Source of the DNA: a bacterium
GTDB taxonomy: Bacteria; Bacteroidota; Bacteroidia; NS11-12g; UBA9320
Assembly: GCA_018223105.1 (NCBI GenBank)
Contig: JAAEYY010000004.1
Coordinates: 48,939-112,938, forward strand
Reading direction: 5' to 3'
DNA: 64,000 nucleotides
The translations under genes were made by a program, and so were the position numbers. This document shows positions 8,393-17,600 of this stretch, piece after piece. Positions within the stretch are counted from its first letter, which is position 1; every line of letters begins with the position of its first letter. The notes beneath the pieces are model-generated. The model saw only the letters and a program-made list of their open reading frames with translations. It ran no database searches and was not told where the DNA came from.

Positions 8393-9651
8393 TGAGCAGG
8401 CTGAACAAAATAGTCCCTGATGGATGGACCTCAAAGAGGTTTAGTGAAGTTTTTGAGTTCCTTTCAACAGCAACATTCTCTCGGGATGAACTTTCTATTG
8501 AAAGCCGAGGGATTGGGGTGCACAATGTTCATTATGGAGACATTCATTCCTCATTTTCTTTTCCAATTCTGGATTGTAATAAAGAGCAACTTCCAGAAAT
8601 TATAAAGCAAGAAGTAGATCAGACTAAATTACAATATCTACAGGATGGAGACCTGATAATAGCAGATGCAAGTGAAGACTATGAAGGTGTTGGATCTTCC
8701 GTTGAAATTGAGAATGTAAATGGTAAGAAAATTACGGCAGGCCTACACACCTTTGCTGTCAGGGATAAATCCCGCATTACAGCTCCGGGATATAGGAGCT
8801 ATTTGTTCAAGCATCCATGGGTAAGCAATGAACTCAAGAAGATTGCAACGGGATCGAAGGTTTTTGGTATTTCCAAGACCAACCTGGCAAATCTGGAAAT
8901 AGTATTACCTACCCTTCCTGAGCAACAAAAGATCGCCCGGATACTCCGCACCTGGGATAAACTCATAGAACAACAAACCAAACTCATTGCCGCCAAAGAG
9001 CGGTTTAAGAAGGGTCTGATGCAGAAGTTGCTGAGTGGTGAGTTGAGGTTTCCGGGGTTTGAGGGGGAGTGGGAGGAAGTCCAAATTAGAAAGATTGGAT
9101 ATGAGAAGCCTGCAGTCATAGAACCTGGAGATTCCCTTTATAACTACTATAGCATACCAGCGTGGGAGGAAGGAAAGCCTTTAGTTGTTAACGGTGAAAA
9201 GATAAAAAGTTCCAAAATTGTTGTCGGTCCAGATACAATCCTGTTCGGCAAACTCAATCCTAGGGTTTGGAAAGTGTGGAAAGTTGAAGTTAGAGATAAT
9301 GGTTATGTTAATGTTGCCTCAACAGAATTTTTGCCTATTACTCCAGATAAATCAAGCTTTGATGTAGAGTTTGTTTTTCATCTTCTCAATAGCCATGTCA
9401 TTAAGAATGAGGTCAATCGAATTATTGGTGGAAGTACAGGATCGCATCAAAGAGTTAACCCTCAGGATTTTTATCAGATCCGAGTTCTCATTCCAACGTT
9501 GGACGAACAGAAAAAGATTGCAAGATTATTTACAAAAATTGATCAGGAATTAGACTCCCTTAACAATGAATTAGGATTTTTCATGAACCAAAAGGAGGGT
9601 CTAATGCAGCAATTGTTAACAGGTAAATTAAGAGTGCGGTCAACCAATTAA
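8392..9651 (+). CDS. hsdS: Type I restriction-modification specificity subunit
   Basis: A 419-residue HsdS with the full arrangement. Target-recognition domain 1 covers about residues 1-175, and the first conserved coiled-coil region about 178-225 (PEQQKIARILRTWDKLIEQQ, then GLMQKLLSGELRF). Domain 2 covers about 230-370, and the second conserved region about 372-419 (DEQKKIARLFTKIDQEL, then GLMQQLLTGKLRV). The two conserved regions are clearly repeats of each other. The recognition sequence cannot be read from sequence alone. The Argonaute gene begins 12 bp after the stop, so both are very probably on one transcript. Confidence 0.95.
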   Translation: MSRLNKIVPDGWTSKRFSEVFEFLSTATFSRDELSIESRGIGVHNVHYGDIHSSFSFPILDCNKEQLPEIIKQEVDQTKLQYLQDGDLIIADASEDYEGVGSSVEIENVNGKKITAGLHTFAVRDKSRITAPGYRSYLFKHPWVSNELKKIATGSKVFGISKTNLANLEIVLPTLPEQQKIARILRTWDKLIEQQTKLIAAKERFKKGLMQKLLSGELRFPGFEGEWEEVQIRKIGYEKPAVIEPGDSLYNYYSIPAWEEGKPLVVNGEKIKSSKIVVGPDTILFGKLNPRVWKVWKVEVRDNGYVNVASTEFLPITPDKSSFDVEFVFHLLNSHVIKNEVNRIIGGSTGSHQRVNPQDFYQIRVLIPTLDEQKKIARLFTKIDQELDSLNNELGFFMNQKEGLMQQLLTGKLRVRSTN

Positions 9652-9663
9652 AAAGAACTCTAA

Positions 9664-11958
9664 ATGGAAACAAACATTTACCCAATAGAGATAGAATTTG
9701 AAGAGTACCAAATAAGTCGTCTTCAATATTCAGAAGAAAAGCTCAAAGAGCTCAGAGAACAACACAACAATACACATTCATTTTTTAGAAATGGTGATTA
9801 TATCTATATCTCTAATATGGATGGTGATGATTCTGTTCGATTAGGCGAAACATTCACTGCTTCTACTTATAGTGATGACAAAATTACAGCTTCCCTCATC
9901 AAACATATTTTTTTCAGAACATTTAAAGAAAGGTTTAGTCATATTGTCCCGGTTAGCTTTTACCCATTCAGAATTTATTCAACACGAGAAAGCGACGATT
10001 TAGTAAGAGCATTATTACCTGACCATCTTAAAGATGTAATATCCTATAAGAAACTTATTGAGATACAGCTTCGATTGTTAGAAAAAGACGGACAACCGTA
10101 CTTCGGATTGGTGATACGAACCAACAGGAAATGGCTCCTGAACAAGAACTGCAAAGAGCTTAGACAAGAAGGATTTGATTTAATCGGATGCGAAGTCCTG
10201 CACTCTGAACACTTACTAGGACTTGAAGGGATATTGGCTCCGAATGAAGAATTCATAGGTAAGATTAAATCAGTAACTGGAGGTTTGGCTGTAGTTGCGA
10301 CAAATTTTGGAGACCAAACTATCCCTTTGATTGAGCTTTCACTTATAAAAACCACAGGAAATATAAAAGCGTACCTCACGTTTGCAACAACTGAACAAGA
10401 ATGTGATAGGATATTTAGTGAAATTGAGAAAGGGAAAGCTGAATACTTGAACCCAAAAAAAGAATTCAAAGAAATCGCATCCATAGCAAGAATGTTATCA
10501 ACCGGCAGGGGTTCTGACAATCAACTTCTGCACTTAAACAAAGATGGGTTTTGTTTTAAAATTAGTACAACACCTCTTTCTTCACAGCAGAGTTCATTTG
10601 AGTTGAAGACTCCCACTTTTGTCTTTGATCCAGCCGCAAATAGAACAGAAGCCATTTATCCTGATAGGGGACTAAGCAATTTTGGACCTTATGATAGTTT
10701 AAATTTTGACACTAAAAGCCCAAATGTTTTAGCCATCTGCGCAAAAGATAACCGTGGAAGTTTCTCGACTTTCATGGCTAATTTGGTAGATGGATTACCC
10801 AACTCAAAGTATTTTAAAAAGGGATTGAAAAAGAAATATGATCTTAACGATATTCATTTAGAAATTCGAGAGGTTAACAGCACAACCTACGAAGAGTACA
10901 ACAGCATTGTTAGTGACATAGATCGAAAGCCTGATATGGCGATCATCGAAATACCAGGTAATTTCAAGAAGCTACCTGATAACCAAAATCCATATTATAG
11001 ACTCAAAGCACAACTTCTTACCTTGGAAATACCGGTCCAATTTGTTCTACAAGAAAAGGTAAGAAATCACGATGAGTACCTCTTGAATTCAATTGCTCTT
11101 CAGATTTATGCCAAGCTCGGTGGTACGCCATGGGTACTAACATCAAGCCAATCAGTAGATCGTGAGATTATTATTGGTATCGGTCATAGCGTAATTCGAT
11201 CAAACGCATTCAGTGGTAATGAACAAAGCCGGGTGGTGGGTATCTCAACATTCTTTTCCAGCGATGGACAATACCTGCTATCAAATAAAGCGAAAGAAGT
11301 ACCATATGAAGAATACTTTGAGGAGCTATTGACAAACCTAAAAGATTCTTTTGCGCGCCTTCAAGAAGTACAAGGATGGAAAGATGGTGATACGATCCGA
11401 CTTATCTTCCACATATTCAAACCAATTAAGAATGTTGAGTTTGATGTTGTAAGTGAACTTATACGTCAGTACTCCCAATATAGAATTCAGTTTGCATTTG
11501 TAACAATAAGCAAGAAGCATCCTTACATGCTGTTTGATTCATCTCAAACCGGTACTCAAGGATACCGTAGACATATCAAGGGGCAATTTGTTCCTCAAAG
11601 GAAAAGTAACCTTATCTTGGATTCTTCAACCTGTCTTGTTCAAATGTTAGGTCCTCAACAAATTAAAACTAATAGACATGGAGCCAGTGCCCCAATACTA
11701 ATCAGGATTCGATTACCACAGGGAAATTACAATGCAGAATCGATAGAAGAACTGCTGTTTACCGACATCCAATACATTACCCAACAGATCTATTCATTTT
11801 CGTATTTGTCTTGGCGAGGATTTCTACCAGGAGAGACTCCGGCAACAATGCTGTACTCGGACCTCATTTCACAACTCCTTGGGAAACTAAGAAAAATTGA
11901 AGGCTGGCAAGCCAATGTGTTGAATTTTAACTTAAAAAGAAAGAAATGGTTTCTTTAA
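9664..11958 (+). CDS. Prokaryotic Argonaute (long form), PIWI catalytically inactive
   Basis: A 764-residue protein. The MID domain covers about residues 335-490: NFGPYDSLNFD, NVLAICAKDNRGSFSTF and NSIALQIYAKLGGTPW are typical Argonaute text. Y444, K448, Q459 and K484 match, in spacing, the YK-Q-K set that binds a guide 5' phosphate. PIWI follows (about 490-764) and ends in the hydrophobic C-terminus WFL. The first catalytic aspartate (IGxD) is glycine 507 in IIIGIGHS. The second (RDG-like) is replaced by HIFKPIK near 583-589. The DEDX tetrad is therefore broken and target cleavage is not expected. The N-terminal 330 residues should include the N and L domains; a full PAZ is not evident. It resembles long-B-type Argonautes that act through a partner. 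Its 3' end overlaps the membrane-protein gene by 13 bp. Confidence 0.9.
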   Translation: METNIYPIEIEFEEYQISRLQYSEEKLKELREQHNNTHSFFRNGDYIYISNMDGDDSVRLGETFTASTYSDDKITASLIKHIFFRTFKERFSHIVPVSFYPFRIYSTRESDDLVRALLPDHLKDVISYKKLIEIQLRLLEKDGQPYFGLVIRTNRKWLLNKNCKELRQEGFDLIGCEVLHSEHLLGLEGILAPNEEFIGKIKSVTGGLAVVATNFGDQTIPLIELSLIKTTGNIKAYLTFATTEQECDRIFSEIEKGKAEYLNPKKEFKEIASIARMLSTGRGSDNQLLHLNKDGFCFKISTTPLSSQQSSFELKTPTFVFDPAANRTEAIYPDRGLSNFGPYDSLNFDTKSPNVLAICAKDNRGSFSTFMANLVDGLPNSKYFKKGLKKKYDLNDIHLEIREVNSTTYEEYNSIVSDIDRKPDMAIIEIPGNFKKLPDNQNPYYRLKAQLLTLEIPVQFVLQEKVRNHDEYLLNSIALQIYAKLGGTPWVLTSSQSVDREIIIGIGHSVIRSNAFSGNEQSRVVGISTFFSSDGQYLLSNKAKEVPYEEYFEELLTNLKDSFARLQEVQGWKDGDTIRLIFHIFKPIKNVEFDVVSELIRQYSQYRIQFAFVTISKKHPYMLFDSSQTGTQGYRRHIKGQFVPQRKSNLILDSSTCLVQMLGPQQIKTNRHGASAPILIRIRLPQGNYNAESIEELLFTDIQYITQQIYSFSYLSWRGFLPGETPATMLYSDLISQLLGKLRKIEGWQANVLNFNLKRKKWFL

Positions 11959-12830
11959 TCGATCACATAGGATACCTCAAAGAGTATGAGGATAAGCCCA
12001 AAATCAAATCATTTATCGAACTGATAAATGGAAGAACAATTGTGGCAACATCTGATCCAACTAATGAAATGGATAAGATTTATTCTAAAATGATAATAGC
12101 TCTTTCTTCGAACTCAAAAAAAGATTTCATATCAGCATATGAGGATTTTACAAGAAGAAAGCCCTCTGAAGAAAGTCCATGGCTTTATAATGATTTTCTT
12201 GTTTTTGTGATTCTGATAGGAATCGTGAAGTATTTCTTAAAACGGAATTGGATAGAAGGAGTACTTTCATTGCGAAGTAATTCAAACACTGATTTTCAGG
12301 CAATTAACCAAACCCTGAAAAATGTATTGTCTGGAAATCTAACTAACACTGATAATTTGCATGAAATAGTAATTGTCTATCTGGATATATTGAATCAACC
12401 ACAGCTTTCTCGAGAATTATTGGACACTACTTATCTGAAGTTATCTAATCAATCAGATCTTTTAGAAAAACACAATGACTTCTTGGCCGTTATGTCCCTG
12501 CGTGCTTATGATGTCATTATTACCACTAAAGACACTCCTGATGCTATTGAAGTAAAGAACCTGAGAAATTTCAAGGTTGACTTTGAAAAGCGGGTATCGA
12601 TTATAGGAGATGTCATTTACTTTTCGATTCTTACGACCCTAGTAGTCCTCATATTCATTTTCTATACACGGTCACAAGATTTCAAAGATTTTATTAACGA
12701 CTTAGGAGCTGTTTTCTCCATTATTGGGATTGCATTATTAACAGGGATTCAGCTTGTTAGAAAATGGATAAAAAGACTTATTAAAGCCCTTTTCGGTTTT
12801 AGCAGAAATTTCTCGAGAAAGAAAGACTAA
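11946..12830 (+). CDS. Membrane protein paired with the Argonaute (candidate effector)
   Basis: A 294-residue protein whose start lies inside the end of the Argonaute gene (13-bp overlap), implying coupled translation. Residues 1-215 are mostly soluble and helical, with one moderately hydrophobic segment at 81-98 (YNDFLVFVILIGIVKYFL). Two strong membrane segments are at about 218-240 and 253-271. A basic amphipathic tail follows (RKWIKRLIKALFGF, then SRKKD). I recognise no named domain. Known inactive Argonautes work with partners that kill or stall the host, including membrane-acting ones such as Aga2 of the SiAgo system. By analogy this protein may disturb the inner membrane when the Argonaute senses a target; this is inference. 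Confidence 0.85.
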   Translation: MVSLIDHIGYLKEYEDKPKIKSFIELINGRTIVATSDPTNEMDKIYSKMIIALSSNSKKDFISAYEDFTRRKPSEESPWLYNDFLVFVILIGIVKYFLKRNWIEGVLSLRSNSNTDFQAINQTLKNVLSGNLTNTDNLHEIVIVYLDILNQPQLSRELLDTTYLKLSNQSDLLEKHNDFLAVMSLRAYDVIITTKDTPDAIEVKNLRNFKVDFEKRVSIIGDVIYFSILTTLVVLIFIFYTRSQDFKDFINDLGAVFSIIGIALLTGIQLVRKWIKRLIKALFGFSRNFSRKKD

Positions 12831-12833
12831 ACT

Positions 12834-12932
12834 ATGAACTATACAGAAATGATTGACTCCCAAACACCAGCCCTCAACCTCCTCCAAATACTGGGCTGGA
12901 AAAACATTTCTCTGGAAGTAGTAAAATTTTGA
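12834..12932 (+). pseudogene. Relic of the 5' end of a second hsdR gene
   Basis: Thirty-two codons starting MNYTEMIDSQTPALNLLQ align with the start of the intact HsdR at 14691 (MAEYTEQIDSQGPALNLLQ), including GW(K)xIS and allowing one codon of length difference. DNA identity is only moderate by eye, so this is not a fresh duplication but the head of a different hsdR allele. It begins 3 bp after the membrane-protein stop and ends at TGA 12930-12932, where the DUF1016 text begins. It marks a recombination junction. Confidence 0.8.
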
Positions 12933-13318
12933 AAAATACCCCAACATACACCCAACTCCTCGGAAACATCAAAGCCGCTGTAGTTTCTGCCCAGCAACAA
13001 GCTACCATGGCGGTAAACAGCCGCCTTTTATTTGCCTATTGGCAGGTGGGGAACCTTATCCTTAGAGAGCAGGCCAAACAAGGGTGGGAAGCTATGGTTA
13101 TAGATCAATTATCGGCAGACCTTTCTAAGGCATTTCCTGATATGAAAGGCTTGTCAAGGCGGAACCTTATTTACATGCAAAAGTTCGCCCAGGAATGGGG
13201 ACATGAACTATTTGTGCAACAGCCTGTTGCACAAAATAAATGCGCTGAAGATGAGGGCAATAGTATTGTAGCAGGCTGCTTCACAACTTTAGACAGTATA
13301 ACAATGATGACGATATGA
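12929..13318 (+). CDS. DUF1016 (YhcG) N-terminal domain protein, C-terminus missing
   Basis: A 129-residue product beginning at a TTG that overlaps the relic's stop. Residues 5-95 match the DUF1016 N-terminal domain (YTQLLGNIKAAV, FAYWQVGNLIL, LSADLSKAFPDMKGLSRRNL, MQKFAQEW). YhcG proteins normally continue into a PD-(D/E)XK nuclease of about 150 residues; here the frame ends soon after VQQPVAQ in unrelated text. It is thus truncated, either a decaying copy or a stand-alone DNA-binding domain. Its TGA overlaps the next ATG (ATGA). DUF1016 genes often ride in type I operons. Expression is uncertain because of the TTG start beside the recombination scar. Confidence 0.6.
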   Translation: MKNTPTYTQLLGNIKAAVVSAQQQATMAVNSRLLFAYWQVGNLILREQAKQGWEAMVIDQLSADLSKAFPDMKGLSRRNLIYMQKFAQEWGHELFVQQPVAQNKCAEDEGNSIVAGCFTTLDSITMMTI

Positions 13319-14682
13319 GCAAAACCCTGACATCTCAAGATATAGAAAGTATAGTGCAATCCGGAGAAGGGTATAATGCCGAGTTTAAGGTTCGGGTCCC
13401 AAGCAAAGTAAAAGAACTTACTGAAGAAGTTTGTGCATTTGCGAATGCGGCAGGAGGTGTGTTATTGATTGGGGTTGATGATAACAATGTAATACATGGC
13501 GTTACCATTGATAATGGAAAAAGATCTGCCATTCAAAATTCACTCAATGAGATTGATCCTCATCTTGCAACTTCATTCTACCTGGTAGAAGTTCAGGGGA
13601 AAACGGTTGGAGTTATTGAGGTTGACTCAGGCCCACAAAAGCCCTATGCTCTTTCAGGGGCCATCTATATGAGGCAAGGCCCTAATACACAAAAGTTGAC
13701 GGCTGTGGAACAAATGCGGGACTTCTTTCAGCAATCAGACCGCATTTATTTTGATGAATCTCCATGCTCCGGGTTTTCTTTATCAAATGATTTAGATAAA
13801 GCGTGGTTTGAGGAGTTTAGAACTAATTCTGGCTTATCTAAAGCTGTTAGCCAGGAGCAGATCATTCGGAATTTAAAATTGTTACTTCCAGATAATGATA
13901 TCAAAAATGGAGGAGCTCTTTTCTTTGGGAAAAAGCCTGAACAATTTATTGATACCGCGACCATTCGGTGTATAGCATTTGACGGCAAGACCAAGACTAT
14001 CATTATTGATGACAAGATCTTTGGTGGTCCGCTAATCAGGCAATACGAACAAGCCATGCACTGGTTAAAAGGCAAGCTAAATGTTCGTTATGAAATTGAG
14101 GGTAGTGGGCCAAGGAAGGAATATTGGGAAATTCCGGAAACAGCTTTTAAAGAAGCCATTATCAATGCACTCTCCCATCGCGATTACTATGACAAAGGAG
14201 CTCGTATTACCATTGAATTATTCGATGACCGCGTGGAGATCAGCAATCCCGGTGGACTTACTAGTGCTATTACTCCAAGCGAGTTTGGAACAAAGAGTCA
14301 TAGTCGCAATCCTCTCATCTTTGGTTTGTTCGTTCGTATTAATATGGTCGAACAGGTAGGGTCTGGTATCGGCAGAATGAAAGATCTAATGAAAGAAGCT
14401 AAGCTTCCTGAACCCGATTTCAAAATGGATGGAATGTTTACAGTGGTGTTCCACAGGACTGTGGAAGAAACTGTGGAAGAAACTGTGGAAGAAACTGTGG
14501 TGAAAATAATAAAGGCGATGGAGCAAAACCCTAAAGTGACCGCTAAAGAACTTGAAGAAGTTACAGGACTTACCAGAAGAGGAGTTGAATATAACCTGGA
14601 CAAAATGAAGAAAATGGGCTTGATAGAAAGAGTAGGATCTACTAAGGCTGGTCAATGGAAAATATTGAAAAAAATTAAGTGA
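13315..14682 (+). CDS. AlbA_2 (Schlafen-type) / HATPase_c_4 / winged-helix ATP-binding protein
   Basis: A 455-residue protein of the COG2865 (RecG-like) type. The AlbA_2 domain is at about residues 17-135 (EGYNAEFKVRV, FANAAGGVLLIGVDD). A GHKL-type ATP-binding segment follows at about 275-355 (FKEAIINALSHRDY, ELFDDRVEISNPGGL, VGSGIGRMKDLM). A winged helix is at about 396-455 (VTAKELEEVTGLTRRGVEYNLDKM). Three VEET repeats (residues 383-394) link the last two domains. Such proteins frequently accompany type I loci as regulators or accessory factors, but no biochemical role is firmly established for this one. It overlaps DUF1016 by 4 bp at its start; its TGA lies 8 bp before the hsdR ATG. Confidence 0.88.
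   Translation: MSKTLTSQDIESIVQSGEGYNAEFKVRVPSKVKELTEEVCAFANAAGGVLLIGVDDNNVIHGVTIDNGKRSAIQNSLNEIDPHLATSFYLVEVQGKTVGVIEVDSGPQKPYALSGAIYMRQGPNTQKLTAVEQMRDFFQQSDRIYFDESPCSGFSLSNDLDKAWFEEFRTNSGLSKAVSQEQIIRNLKLLLPDNDIKNGGALFFGKKPEQFIDTATIRCIAFDGKTKTIIIDDKIFGGPLIRQYEQAMHWLKGKLNVRYEIEGSGPRKEYWEIPETAFKEAIINALSHRDYYDKGARITIELFDDRVEISNPGGLTSAITPSEFGTKSHSRNPLIFGLFVRINMVEQVGSGIGRMKDLMKEAKLPEPDFKMDGMFTVVFHRTVEETVEETVEETVVKIIKAMEQNPKVTAKELEEVTGLTRRGVEYNLDKMKKMGLIERVGSTKAGQWKILKKIK
14461..14500 (+). repeat. 12-bp tandem repeat inside the AlbA_2 gene
   Basis: The unit GTGGAAGAAACT is repeated three times without change (14461-14496) and followed by a partial GTGG. It encodes the VEET linker. Twelve-base units can be gained or lost without shifting the frame. 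Confidence 0.9.
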
Positions 14683-14690
14683 AGATTACC

Positions 14691-17600
14691 ATGGCAGAAT
14701 ACACAGAACAGATAGACTCTCAAGGTCCAGCCCTAAACCTCCTCCAAAAGCTCGGCTGGAAATACATTTCTCCGGAAGAAACCATCCGGGAACGCGGTGG
14801 AATTAAAAGCAATGTGATCCTGGAAGGCATCCTGGAACAACAACTTCACACCATCAACTCATTTGAATATAAAGGCAGTGAATACGATTTCTCCAAAGGC
14901 AGCATACACGATGCCATCTACGCCATTAAAAATGTACCCGATGAAGGATTGGTAAAAACCTCAGAGAAGATTTTTGACCTCATCAACCTGGGCAAGAGTT
15001 TTGAGGAATATGTGCAGGGAGACAAAAAGAGTTTCACGATAAAGTACATAGACTGGGAAAACTTTGAGAACAATGTATTCCATATCGCGGATGAATTTGA
15101 GGTTGAAGGGGTGAATGAAACCCGAAGGCCAGACTTGGTATTGTTTGTGAATGGTATTCCCTTTGCAGTGATCGAGAATAAAAGGCGGGATAAAAATGCC
15201 TCACTGGAAGAAAGCATTTCACAGTTTATCCGAAACCAGAAAAAGGAAGAAGGGATTCCTAAACTTTTCCATTTTACTCATCTCCTGCTTGCAGTTCAAC
15301 CCAACGAAGTAAAATACGGCACCACGGATACACCGGCTAAGTTCTGGAGCTACTGGAAGGAACAGACTTCTGTAGAAGTTGAAGTTCAACACATCATACA
15401 ATCCGAACAAAACGGTCAGACTGCGGAAGATCGCTTACCTACGGAGCAGGATAGAATACTGTATTGCCTTTGCAGACCGGAACGTGTAATGGAATTGACT
15501 TATAAGTTCACGGTATTTGATGCAGGAGTAAAGAAGATTGCCCGCTATCAGCAGTATTTCGCTGTAAACAATGCAGTTGCTCGTGTTCAGGAGTTTGATG
15601 AAGACGGAAAACGCAAAGGTGGTGTTATCTGGCACACCCAAGGAAGTGGTAAGTCATTGACCATGGTCATGTTGGCTAAGTCTGTGATCCTGAATGAGCG
15701 TATCCCTAATGCACGGATCATGGTGGTTACAGACCGGGTAGAACTGGACAAGCAGATCTTCAGAACTTTCAGGCATTGCGGTAAAGAACCGGTAAGAGCT
15801 AAGAGCGGTAATCACCTGATTGATGTAGTACAGGAAAGCAGTACTGAGATCGTCACCACCATTATTGACAAATTCGAGTCAGCACTTAAACGCAAGGATT
15901 TCAGAAATAAATCAGAGAACATCTTTGTCCTGGTCGATGAAAGTCACCGCAGTCAGTATGGCAAGAATCACGCATTGATGAAGAAAGCCCTGCCACGGGC
16001 GTGTTATATTGGGTTTACAGGAACGCCTTTAATGCGTGCGGAGAAGAATACCGCTAATAAGTTTGGTGGATACATAGACAAGTACACTATAGATCAGGCT
16101 GTCCAGGATGGAGCTGTACTCCCCCTTATATATGAAGGCCGGTCGGCTAAACTCAGTGTGAACCAGGAACAGATAGATCGGGGATTTGACCGCCTTTCTG
16201 AACCACTCACTGAATATCAGACCAAAGACCTTAAGAAGAAATTCTCATCCATTAAGGAGATCTATAAATCCCAGCAGGTGATAGAAGAAATTGCTTATGA
16301 CATTTCAGAGCATTATTGCAGGAACTGGAAGGGAACCAAATTCAAGGCTTTGTTGGCAGTGCCACTGAAGGATACCGCGTTAAAATACCAGAAATATTTC
16401 GAAAAGCAGACCAATCCACGTTTGCAGATTGATACTGCGGTAGTCATTTCCAGTTCAGATACTCGTGTAGATCATGAAGATGTGGAAGAAGAAGTGACCA
16501 GCGAAGTACAGCAATATTTCAAAAAGATCAACGCACGCTATGGTTCTGTAGAATCCTATGAAGAGACTATTATCAATAAATTCAAGGATTCGGATGATGA
16601 GGTCGAGATCCTTATTGTAGTAGGTAAATTGCTTACCGGTTTCGATGCGCCAAGATGCAATACCCTCTACATTGCCAAACCACTGAAAGAACACAACCTC
16701 CTTCAGGCCATTGCCAGGGCAAACCGCCTATACGAAGGCAAGGACTTTGGATACATTGTAGACTATGTGGGAATACTTGGGGATCTGGACAAAGCCCTTA
16801 CACAGTACAGTGCGCTCCAGGAATTTGAAGAGGGAGATATTGAAGGTGCAATCATTAAAGTAGATGAGGAAATCCGAAAGATCCCGCAATATCACTCAGA
16901 TCTTTGGGATGTGTTCAAAGGGGTGAATAATAAGAAAGATGTAGAAGAAATGGAACGCTTCCTGGCACCCAAGGACGTCAGAGACCATTTCAGAGAAAGA
17001 CTCATTGCCTTTGCCAAAGCACTTCAATCCGGTATGGCATCAGATACCTATTACCAGATGTACTCGGACGAACGTCAAAAGACCTTTCTAAAGGACTTCA
17101 AGTTCTTCCAAAGTCTGAAAACCTCAGTGCAACTCAGGTATTCAGAAAAGATCGACTACAAAGAATATGAAGGGCGTGTTCGCAAACTTCTGGATACTCA
17201 GATTGGAGCAGAAGGTGTTGAGCAAACCACTGAGCCGATCAATATCTTCAATGAAGAGATGTTCAAGAAAGAGGTGGAACGAATGACCGGATCTACTGCC
17301 TCAAAAGCGGATGCAATCGCATATAGAATGAAGAAAGTGATCACCGAGAAGATGGATGAGGATCCTGTATTCTATAAGAAGTTTGGTGCATTGATAGATG
17401 AGGCCATCAGAGCTTTTATTGAAAAACGGATTTCGGAAGCAGAATACCTCAAACAGATGTTACAAGCCCGAAAAGACCTGCTCGAAGGTCGCTTTGGTGA
17501 TGTGCCTAATCAACTGCAGAGAAATCCGGAAGCTAGGGCATTCTATGGTATTGTGAAAGAAGTGTTGTCAAGAGAAACACCTCTCGCGGAATTGACCAAT

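Noticed and set aside
9664..11958. Possibility that the Argonaute is a short (MID-PIWI only) or PIWI-RE type
   Set aside because: At 764 residues with about 330 residues before MID it is too long for the short class, and the YK-Q-K set plus the KLGGTPW text match ordinary long Argonautes and not PIWI-RE.
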